Below, piece by piece: positions 46,351 to 51,721 of a stretch of 51,721 bases of DNA. The stretch covers positions 1 through 51,721 of the forward strand of contig NZ_NVPR01000040.1 in the NCBI RefSeq assembly GCF_002551815.1. The letters run 5' to 3'. The position numbers were made by a program, and so were the translations under genes. The notes beneath the pieces were generated by a model that searched no databases, was not told where the DNA came from, and saw only the letters and a program-made list of their open reading frames with translations. This DNA comes from Bacillus sp. AFS098217 (GTDB lineage Bacteria; Bacillota; Bacilli; Bacillales; Bacillaceae_G). Position 1 is the first letter of the stretch; each line of letters opens with the position of its first letter.

Positions 46351-46556
46351 AGACATTAAGTTTGTTCTGTGTAGCTCACGCTAATAGAACAACATTATTA
46401 CCTTGTGTAACTTTTCAGAGAGCTTTATTCCCGCGGTCGCCAAACTTTAGGGATGAAGCTCTTTCTCATTTATTCGATTAATTTCTACATCAATTGTAAT
46501 ACAAGATTCATAGAGATACAACCAAGGGCAGGGAATGTGAAAATTCCTGTCCTTTT
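46351..46556 (+). ncRNA. Probable antisense RNA controlling rep
   Basis: A transcript from the antisense promoter runs through AGAGCTT...AAGCTCT (about 46429-46464, followed by TTTCTCATTT). If it reads through, it meets the strong terminator at 46524-46556. It is complementary to the 5' leader of rep mRNA, which contains the same hairpins; this is the arrangement used for copy control by antisense attenuation in several Gram-positive plasmids. No ORF of note in 46264-46580. Confidence 0.5.
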
Positions 46557-46560
46557 TTCT
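46524..46560 (+). terminator. Terminator upstream of the par region
   Basis: AAGGGCAGGGAAT (46524-46536), loop, ATTCCTGTCCTT (46543-46554), then TTTTT on the plus strand. It insulates the par operon from plus-strand transcription over the rep leader. Confidence 0.8.
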
Positions 46561-46621
46561 GTGGTTCTGTATTATAATCTATTTGTAATATAAAATGTAC
46601 ACATTTTTGTAATAAAAAAGA

Positions 46622-46772
46622 GGTATCATAATACTAGTAATAGAATTTATATTTATATCAAAGTTAACAGAAAAACTAGTATCAATTCTGAATTTATTAT
46701 TAGTACTAACATTAGTACTAATAACGGTATCAATAATAATACTAGTACTGATACTGATTTTTATATTGAAAG
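46622..46772. repeat. Centromere-like repeat tract upstream of parA
   Basis: About 150 nt made largely of unspaced 6/12-nt units such as ATTAGTACTAAC, ATTAGTACTAAT, ACTAGT, ACTGAT, densest at 46698-46765, ending at the parA ribosome site (AAAGGAGATTGAACT). Ribbon-helix-helix partition proteins bind short unspaced repeats in exactly this location, where they also autoregulate. The same units recur inside the downstream gene (47622-47810). Confidence 0.7.
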
Positions 46773-46783
46773 GAGATTGAACT

Positions 46784-47581
46784 ATGCCTGTTATCTGTGT
46801 TAACAACAACAAAGGTGGTAGTTTAAAGACTACAACAGCTGTAAATTTAGCTGGTGTTTTAGCAGGAAAAAAGAAGAAAGTTTTGATTATTGATTCTGAT
46901 AATCAAGGTAATGTTGCGTTAAGTTTTGGGATGAATCCAGATCAATTTGAACTGACAATCTATGATGTTTTAATTGGCGATTGTAGCACAAAAGATGCCA
47001 TTGTTAATGTACATAAATACATAGACATAATTCCATCAAATGATGATCTAGTCGGATTTGAATTTGAAGTCATTAGAAACATAGATAAATATATCAACCC
47101 GTTTTTATTAATGAAAGTTGCTTGTTCAGAATTAGAAAATTTATATGATTACATCATTATTGATACTCCACCATCACTTGGTTTGATGGTTGGTAATGCG
47201 TTCGCGTTCGCAGACGGTATTCTTATTCCATTTAACCCTGAACAATTTTCTATGCGCTCATTAGTAAAAGTTACAGAGACAATTAAAGAATTTAAAGAGC
47301 AGTACAATAACAAACTAAATATCCTTGGTGTTTTAGGAACATTAGTCGATTCAAGAACATCACTTCATTCTGATGTATTGCAATCCACAAGAAAGTACTG
47401 TTTAGAGAATGACATTAAAGTATTTGAAACTGTAGTCCCTCGAACGGTAAGACATGCTTCTTCTATTGCGTATGAAAGTGTTCCAGCAACGTTGTCAAAG
47501 AAATATAAAGAAGCAGGTAAATGCTATTTCGATTTATGGAAGGAGATTGAAGCAATTGGCGAAAAAGAACCGGCTCGTTGA
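46784..47581 (+). CDS. parA: ParA-type partition ATPase
   Basis: 265 residues. Deviant Walker A NNNKGGSLKTTTAVNLAG, with Leu in place of the usual Gly before the catalytic Lys. Then the A' motif VLIIDSDNQGNVALSFG, Walker B DYIIIDTPPSLG, LIPFNPEQFSMRSL and VVPRTVRHASSIAYESVPAT. No N-terminal HTH, so it is the small (type Ib-like) ParA that works with a ribbon-helix-helix centromere-binding protein, which follows directly. It positions plasmid copies on the nucleoid for stable inheritance. Confidence 0.92.
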   Translation: MPVICVNNNKGGSLKTTTAVNLAGVLAGKKKKVLIIDSDNQGNVALSFGMNPDQFELTIYDVLIGDCSTKDAIVNVHKYIDIIPSNDDLVGFEFEVIRNIDKYINPFLLMKVACSELENLYDYIIIDTPPSLGLMVGNAFAFADGILIPFNPEQFSMRSLVKVTETIKEFKEQYNNKLNILGVLGTLVDSRTSLHSDVLQSTRKYCLENDIKVFETVVPRTVRHASSIAYESVPATLSKKYKEAGKCYFDLWKEIEAIGEKEPAR

Positions 47582-47987
47582 TTTTGGGAATGTGGCAACA
47601 TTAAAAGATCAAGAAACCACTGATGTTAATAAAGATGTGAACATTAGTACTAATAACAGTACTAACATTAATACTGACATTGACACTAATGTTGTTATCA
47701 ATGAAGATGTCAATAAAAGTACTGATACTAACATCAAAGATGATACTGAACTTAATATCAATAATAATAATACCGAAACTAACAAAGACACTGATACCAG
47801 TATTAATGTATCTAAGTTGTTAGAGAAGATTGCATCTAAAAATAATAAGCAAAAAAAGATACAAAGAAGTATCTATCTAAGTGAAGATATTTCAAAAAAA
47901 TTCGATCGTTACGGTAAGAAAATGGGTAAAGGTGCAAAGAGTGATTTGATTGAAGATTTTTTACGTGAAGCTTTAAAAGATTTTTAA
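47556..47987 (+). CDS. Ribbon-helix-helix centromere-binding protein with low-complexity N-terminus
   Basis: 143 residues from TTG 47556, ten nt after AAGGAG and 26 nt inside the end of parA. Residues about 23-90 are an Asn/Asp/Thr dipeptide-repeat tract (DVN, TNIN, DTN units). The C-terminal 50 residues carry a ribbon-helix-helix (KKIQRSIYLSEDISKKFDRYGKKMGKGAKSDLIEDFLREALKDF). The tract is encoded by hexanucleotide units that copy the repeats upstream of parA, so the gene seems to contain a centromere. It is the likely ParB/omega-like partner of ParA. Confidence 0.78.
   Translation: MAKKNRLVDFGNVATLKDQETTDVNKDVNISTNNSTNINTDIDTNVVINEDVNKSTDTNIKDDTELNINNNNTETNKDTDTSINVSKLLEKIASKNNKQKKIQRSIYLSEDISKKFDRYGKKMGKGAKSDLIEDFLREALKDF
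47622..47810. repeat. Centromere-like repeat tract inside the partition gene
   Basis: Around thirty hexanucleotide units of the AATACT/GATACT/AGTACT/AATATC type run through the 5' half of the gene. An 18-nt block AACATTAGTACTAATAAC (47640-47657) is identical to 46708-46725 upstream of parA. Confidence 0.65.
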
Positions 47988-48002
47988 ATAGAGGTGATTA
48001 AA

Positions 48003-48212
48003 ATGGATATGTTGGAGATTGCAAAAAAAGCAAAAGAAACAAAGCCGAAATTCAAGAAAAATAAACCTACTTTTAAAACTCGTACTTTTAGAATCCGAGA
48101 GGATTTATTAGAAGCCATTGACACTCTTTATACAGAACATGGTGAAAAACAAGAACTGATTAATACTTTGCTGATAGATCATTTCGAAAAGTTGAGCGCT
48201 GATTTGAAGTGA
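48003..48212 (+). CDS. Second ribbon-helix-helix protein
   Basis: 69 residues from ATG 48003 (GAGGTGATTAAA upstream). A basic N-terminus (KKAKETKPKFKKNKPTFK) is followed by TRTFRIREDLLEAIDTLYTEHGEKQELINTLLIDHFEKL, a ribbon-helix-helix. Cotranscribed with parA; may bind the same repeats or regulate the operon. Confidence 0.65.
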   Translation: MDMLEIAKKAKETKPKFKKNKPTFKTRTFRIREDLLEAIDTLYTEHGEKQELINTLLIDHFEKLSADLK

Positions 48213-48241
48213 TAATTCATTACTAAATAGGAGTGGTATCT

Positions 48242-48550
48242 TTGGAGAAGACTAATAATTCATTTGTAGTAACTGTAAAACCTATTATCGATAACTTAGA
48301 CGTAACGGAATCAGTTGAAAAGGATAGCAAAATAGAATCAAAAGACCATGTTAATACTGTTATTGAAAATGATGATGTATTGGGCTTCTTAAATACTTCG
48401 AAAAAGAAAATATTAGTTGGTTTTCACTTAGAGGAAGACATCAACAAAGTCATTAAAAAAGTATTAGGTGAAAATCCAGAAAAAGGCGCACAGTCAGAAT
48501 TAGCAAATAGAATATTCCGTGACTTCTTTGAAAAGAGAGGATTGCTATAA
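48242..48550 (+). CDS. Third ribbon-helix-helix protein
   Basis: 102 residues from TTG 48242, nine nt after TAGGAG (GTG 48233 is the alternative). Flexible acidic N-terminus, then KKKILVGFHLEEDINKVIKKVLGENPEKGAQSELANRIFRDFFEKRGLL, which aligns with the C-terminus of the first protein (strand, two helices, KGAQSEL vs KGAKSDL). A paralogue of the centromere-binding protein. Confidence 0.65.
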   Translation: MEKTNNSFVVTVKPIIDNLDVTESVEKDSKIESKDHVNTVIENDDVLGFLNTSKKKILVGFHLEEDINKVIKKVLGENPEKGAQSELANRIFRDFFEKRGLL

Positions 48551-48588
48551 AGCCATGGTTAGAATGACTGGAAAGGAGATTGATTAGC

Positions 48589-48858
48589 ATGCCATTTGTA
48601 ATACGTGGTGAAGGATTTATTCTTGAAAGTTGTGAAATCGGTCAAGAAGGAAAAGAATTGGAGTTTGAAACATATCAAGAAGCGTTAAATGCACTGGACT
48701 TAATTCAGTTGCCTCAGCGAGATGCAGATTTAGAGATACTAGAACTAACAGCTTGTGAAGAATGTCATGGTCAAGGTGGTATTATTATCTCAATTGATGA
48801 AGGAATAGTTGCTGACTGCCCCATTTGTAATGGGAGAGGAAAAGTTGAAGAAGAATAA
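48589..48858 (+). CDS. Zinc-binding small protein at the end of the par operon
   Basis: 89 residues from ATG 48589 (AAGGAGATTGATTAGC). The C-terminal half has CEECHGQGGIIISIDEGIVADCPICNGRGKVEEE, a DnaJ-type CxxCxGxG pair. The N-terminus resembles small domains that read like FILESCEIGQEGKELEFETYQEALNALDLI. Function unknown. Confidence 0.6.
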   Translation: MPFVIRGEGFILESCEIGQEGKELEFETYQEALNALDLIQLPQRDADLEILELTACEECHGQGGIIISIDEGIVADCPICNGRGKVEEE

Positions 48859-48865
48859 GAAAACT

Positions 48866-48890
48866 AGCCGACTTATAAGAGCCGGCTCCT
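48866..48890. terminator. Bidirectional terminator between par and lysis genes
   Basis: AGCCGACT (48866-48873), loop TATAAG, AGCCGGCT (48880-48887). On the minus strand all eight pairs form and AGTTTTCTTATTC follows; on the plus strand one mismatch and CCTTTGCATTTT follow. It ends the late operon and the convergent par operon. Confidence 0.8.
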
Positions 48891-48897
48891 TTGCATT

Positions 48898-49668
48898 TTA
48901 CTCGTATTGGTAGAACCATCCTTTGCCGTCTAACCATGCAGTCAACTTATCAAGGTCACTTCCGAGTTGTCTTGATGTACGTACTGAAAAGATTCCTTCT
49001 TGCTTACCTTCAATATGGATGTCTGTCGGGTACCCTAAACCGTCCAATACTTGAGCTACTTCAAGCATCTTATCGAATCCTACTCCGCCAGTTGCTACTA
49101 GTTTCATACCGTTGTCCATAATTGTAATACCCTCCTGTGATTGAATATTTTGTCCTGTGATAGCTTCTGCTACTGCCTTTGCTGCTTTATCAAAGTTCGC
49201 ACGGAATTTTCGCATATCATTCTCATTGTCTACAAAACAGATTTCAGGTAATAACCCAGTTTTCGTTTTATTAATCCAACCTAAGTCCGTTGAAAATTTG
49301 ATTCCACGATCTCTTAATCCAAAAGCATCAGCCATTGCTTTAGAAATCTTGGCAGCTAGTTCTCTATCACCATATAAAGGATGCAACCAAACTTCGCATC
49401 CGGTACCACCTGGTGTAGCATTTAAATGGAATTGTAAATCAACATTACTGTCTTTCACACGCAGATGATTATTAGCCGCGTTATTCCAAACATCATATTT
49501 TGTTGTCCCTACTTCATCAGAACAATTCACATATTTCCATCCTGCTGCTTGTACATATTTAGCAACAGCATCTAAGAAACGTCTATCTTCCACATGTTCT
49601 ATCCCATAGATACTATCCGCACCTGGCACAATTTTGTTATGACCACCTGAACCAGCAAAACAATCCAT
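48898..49668 (-). CDS. Endolysin: N-acetylmuramoyl-L-alanine amidase
   Basis: 256 residues. The N-terminal amidase_3-like domain has GSGGHN (zinc His), DRRFLDAVAKYVQAAG, DLQFHLNATPGGTGCEVW (zinc His), and LPEICFVDNENDMRKF (catalytic Glu). The C-terminal domain (about 185-256) reads KLVATGGVGFDKMLEVAQVLDGLGYPTDIHIE..., a SPOR-like wall-binding repeat. It cuts the peptide from glycan in host peptidoglycan at the end of infection. Site AAAAGGAG ten nt before ATG. Confidence 0.9.
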   Translation of the reverse strand: MDCFAGSGGHNKIVPGADSIYGIEHVEDRRFLDAVAKYVQAAGWKYVNCSDEVGTTKYDVWNNAANNHLRVKDSNVDLQFHLNATPGGTGCEVWLHPLYGDRELAAKISKAMADAFGLRDRGIKFSTDLGWINKTKTGLLPEICFVDNENDMRKFRANFDKAAKAVAEAITGQNIQSQEGITIMDNGMKLVATGGVGFDKMLEVAQVLDGLGYPTDIHIEGKQEGIFSVRTSRQLGSDLDKLTAWLDGKGWFYQYE

Positions 49669-49691
49669 TACTCAACATCTCCTTTTAATTT

Positions 49692-49725
49692 AATAAAAAA
49701 GAACGATGTTTTTAACACCGCTCTT
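49692..49725 (-). terminator. Terminator between holin and endolysin
   Basis: Minus strand AAGAGCGGTGT (49725-49715), short A-rich loop, ACATCGTTCTT (49709-49699), then TTTTATTAAA; eleven pairs with two wobbles. The amidase gene downstream then needs read-through or anti-termination. Confidence 0.8.
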
Positions 49726-49742
49726 AAGCTTGTACAACATTT

Positions 49743-49952
49743 TTAATTGTTTGATGTGTCTTTGGTATCCGTAAACCATTTGCCAGCAGCAGGATTAGAA
49801 ATAACCCCACAAGCAACTAAAATAACTAGAATAATATCGACATATTCTTGATATCTTCCTGCGTTAAATTGTGGAATCGTATCCATTAGCACCATCCCCA
49901 GTAATGCAAAAAGGGCAACCCATAACCCACGATTTTTTAATTTATCTCGCAT
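49743..49952 (-). CDS. Holin-like protein, phi LC3 type
   Basis: 69 residues from ATG 49952 (ten nt after AAAGGA). Two short membrane stretches (GLWVALFALLGMVLMD and YVDIILVILVACGVISNP) followed by GKWFTDTKD, the phi-LC3 holin ending. It overlaps the end of the larger holin gene. May be a second holin or antiholin. Confidence 0.78.
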   Translation of the reverse strand: MRDKLKNRGLWVALFALLGMVLMDTIPQFNAGRYQEYVDIILVILVACGVISNPAAGKWFTDTKDTSNN

Positions 49953-50442
49953 TCTTTTCATCTTCCTTTCTAGAATCAGATCTTTTAATTTTTGCTTCAA
50001 TTTCACTCGCTACACTTTCAAGTAGCCATGTTGGAATCCATTTATCCCACCCAATACGTACACAATTCGCTGTGAAACTATTAAAAATGTGGTAAATCAA
50101 TCCGCCAGTTACCATGTAAAAAAAGAAATCTGGTAATTTAAAAGCGATATCAAACATATGAGCCAAACAAGGCAACAAAAAAAGCACCACGGTGCGCGCA
50201 ATGCCTTCAATTCCATATTGACTTGAATAAGTACCATCCAATTTTGATGCTTTACTGCCAGTAATCCAGTCTAGTCCAACAACCATCATCAGAATAGAAA
50301 CCCAAATTAAATTCGTTTTGCCATATACCAGACTCAAAAATGTTCCCAATCCACCGCTAATTACTGATGCGATTTTGAATTGTATAGAAGTGAAAATGTC
50401 GCTAATATCAATACTTTTTAGAAGAGCATTCATTCTATCCAT
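49942..50442 (-). CDS. Holin, phage_holin_4/TcdE family
   Basis: 166 residues. Three hydrophobic segments (FKIASVISGGLGTFLSLVYG; LIWVSILMMVVGLDWITG; GIARTVVLFLLPCLAHMF). The VGLDWITGSKASKLDGTYSSQYGIEGIARTV motif is typical of phage_holin_4/TcdE proteins. It makes the membrane lesion that releases the amidase. Unusually long C-terminal basic tail. Confidence 0.85.
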   Translation of the reverse strand: MDRMNALLKSIDISDIFTSIQFKIASVISGGLGTFLSLVYGKTNLIWVSILMMVVGLDWITGSKASKLDGTYSSQYGIEGIARTVVLFLLPCLAHMFDIAFKLPDFFFYMVTGGLIYHIFNSFTANCVRIGWDKWIPTWLLESVASEIEAKIKRSDSRKEDEKNAR

Positions 50443-50460
50443 ACTTCACCCCCTTTCAAG

Positions 50461-50493
50461 ACAAAATAAAAAAAGCCTACTGTTGTACGCTTT
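50461..50493 (-). terminator. Weak terminator before the holin genes
   Basis: Minus strand AAAGC-G-TAC-AACA-GTA-G-GCTTT (about 50493-50472), then TTTTTATTTTG. Imperfect stem but a long T tract. Confidence 0.6.
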
Positions 50494-50719
50494 ATACAAT
50501 GTTACCCATTATTACCCCTTGAACAATCATAACACGATGACCTGCTACTGGTTTATAACTTCCTATATAAGGATAGGCTTTAACAGTAGGAGCAGTTGAA
50601 CCATCTATTATAACTGTAGGCCTCCCTCCATTATAATCTTGAGGTATCTTACCAAATCTAATACTAACTGTTGGGGATTTATTATCCATCATATCTAAAA
50701 AAGAATTTACATCAATCAT
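50492..50719 (-). CDS. Small tail-associated protein, 75 residues
   Basis: MIDVNSFLDMMDNKSPTVSIRFGKIPQDYNGGRPTVIIDGSTAPTVKAYPYIGSYKPVAGHRVMIVQGVIMGNIV, all beta-rich, coupled by ATGA to the tail-tip gene. An OB-like fold is typical of small proteins at the distal end of the tail module. Function unknown. Confidence 0.65.
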   Translation of the reverse strand: MIDVNSFLDMMDNKSPTVSIRFGKIPQDYNGGRPTVIIDGSTAPTVKAYPYIGSYKPVAGHRVMIVQGVIMGNIV

Positions 50720-51721
50720 ATATTAACAACTCTCCTTGCTTCATGTGTCATTTCTCCACCGTGTGTTAAACTCATTGACCATGCTGTCTCCGAAAACTTC
50801 TCATTTATGCCTAATTTGCTGTAGTCTATCTGTAGAATATCTTGGTAACCATGGATAGGCATAAGCGCAGTTTTGAATTTAACTTTCCCGAATACTTGCG
50901 AAGCTTTATCCGCTATCTGTTTAGTGTAAACATCTAATGCAGCTTGGTCTGCCATATCCTCTACTTCTCTATAGTCTACTATCGTACGTCCACGGTTAAC
51001 TGTACTAGTAGGTGAATCAGGATTGTCGTTAGTATACACAGAACGTAAAGGCTTTTCTTCTGCATTCGTTTTAACGATAACCCAACGATTAGGTGTTTTA
51101 TAGATATCTAGTTCTTCTTCCATTCCATTGTAGATGATACTTAGTTCATCATCTTTGTAAGTATATTCAGGAGATAAAACAGATGGTGAGATGTATTTAT
51201 GGCTAGTAAAGAATCCATTCTCATCTACAAATATAGGTGTGAATCCTATATTTGTAAGTAGGCTATTGATTATTTTCATCTTAGGTGTCCCGATATCAAA
51301 CTGGATATCTCTTGTTAATACTTTATCTGTATCATCTATAATATAATCTGTAATACCTGCACTCTTAAGAACATTTATAACGGCTTGTTTATAGTTTGTT
51401 CCTGCTGTTACTGTATAGATATCGTCTACGAAATCGTCTATCAATATGATACTAGGATCGTAGGCCTCAACGTCTCTCATAACTACGTTCTCATCATCTG
51501 CTCGTGTAGGGCTTGATAGTAAGAAAATACCCAACGGAAAGTCGATGAAAGTCTTCTTAAGATCAATGCGTGCTTTAAGTTTAACTGCAAATGGTTTACC
51601 TTGTGAAGTCTCAATGTACTCACCATCAAAGCTACTATCATGGACAGTATACCAATTCTTCCCGTCATCTGATATTTCTAGTTTAGATTCATGGTACAGT
51701 CTATCATCTGCAAAAGAGTGC
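50716..51721 (-). CDS. Tail-tip protein with discoidin-like insert, C-terminal part (gene begins at 572)
   Basis: Continues from base 1 in the same frame: the split Trp codon, then HSFADDRLYHESKLEISDDGKNWYTVHDSSFDGEY, which completes the discoidin-like motif. The remainder holds VENV/RDVEAYDPSIILIDD, NYKQAVINVLKSAGITDYIIDDTDKVLTRDIQFDIGTPKMKIINSLLTNIGFTPIFVDENGFFTSHKYI and PMHGYQDIL-like ending, a pattern found in baseplate proteins of the prophage endopeptidase/hub class. Stop at 50716. A TTG-initiated frame starting at 51534 is only an internal part of this gene. Confidence 0.8.
   Translation of the reverse strand, partial: HSFADDRLYHESKLEISDDGKNWYTVHDSSFDGEYIETSQGKPFAVKLKARIDLKKTFIDFPLGIFLLSSPTRADDENVVMRDVEAYDPSIILIDDFVDDIYTVTAGTNYKQAVINVLKSAGITDYIIDDTDKVLTRDIQFDIGTPKMKIINSLLTNIGFTPIFVDENGFFTSHKYISPSVLSPEYTYKDDELSIIYNGMEEELDIYKTPNRWVIVKTNAEEKPLRSVYTNDNPDSPTSTVNRGRTIVDYREVEDMADQAALDVYTKQIADKASQVFGKVKFKTALMPIHGYQDILQIDYSKLGINEKFSETAWSMSLTHGGEMTHEARRVVNI

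Noticed and set aside
47609-47791. Minus-strand Val/Leu/Ser-rich frame
   Set aside because: It is the antisense of the Asn/Asp/Thr repeat tract in the partition gene, without start signals.
1-51721. CRISPR array
   Set aside because: No regularly spaced identical repeats with unique spacers; the repeats present are tape-measure codons, operators, iterons and centromere units.

Overview
The window looks like a complete, circular temperate siphophage that lives as a plasmid (a phage-plasmid) of a Bacillus cereus-group host. Support for the host: low G+C, Bacillus-type GGAGG ribosome sites and terminators, SPP1/A118-type head genes, an ArpU-type late regulator, a DUF2829 (Tad2-type) protein, an Fbp-like small protein and an arbitrium receptor. 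Support for circularity: the minus-strand tail gene that enters the window at position 572 runs open to base 1 and continues in the same frame from base 51721 to a stop at 50716, giving one 525-residue tail protein. The window is therefore probably a whole circular or circularly permuted molecule opened inside one gene.

Layout (most genes are on the minus strand, so read right to left). Packaging, head and tail: terminase small and large subunits (18.8-16.7 kb), portal, minor head protein, scaffold, major capsid, connectors and minor capsid proteins, tail terminator, tail tube with a probable +1 frameshift extension, two chaperones, tape measure, and two large tail-tip proteins that wrap past base 1. 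Lysis: two holins and an amidase (50.4-48.9 kb). A two-domain HNH/AP2 homing-type gene sits in the head-tail operon. Upstream of the terminase are a small serine recombinase with a res-like site, a Tad2-type anti-Thoeris candidate, a stand-alone FtsK-gamma domain and about 1.1 kb of almost gene-free, hairpin-dense sequence that I read as a large structured RNA. From 22.4 to 31.6 kb lies a dense run of early genes, mostly tiny: an ArpU-type regulator, a C5 DNA methyltransferase interrupted by a nested HNH gene, dUTPase, a glutaredoxin-like protein and many zinc-ribbon mini-proteins.

Replication and recombination: a DnaC-like loader, a DnaD-like initiator with an iteron-like origin inside its gene, RecT, and an SbcC/Rad50-like ATPase with a zinc hook (31.6-36.1 kb). 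Lysogeny control: ORF6N-type antirepressor, Cro-like and CI-like regulators with four related operators (38.2-39.9 kb), then an arbitrium cassette, aimR (41.6-40.4 kb) and aimP (40.39-40.24 kb), whose predicted pro-peptide ends in DPGGGGW. A small ORF and two palindromes lie downstream of aimP, and a new small-RNA candidate is divergent to aimR. A second XRE regulator, a PH-domain-like protein and a lipoprotein follow on the plus strand.

Plasmid maintenance (44.2-48.6 kb): a Prim-Pol-type Rep with an origin full of repeats and a probable antisense RNA over its leader, then ParA and three ribbon-helix-helix proteins. The centromere-like repeat tract upstream of parA recurs inside the coding sequence of the first ribbon-helix-helix gene. 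I found no integrase. ParA, a resolvase with a res-like site, and Rep together fit an extrachromosomal prophage, with arbitrium and CI/Cro deciding when it enters the lytic programme and a separate phage origin serving lytic growth.
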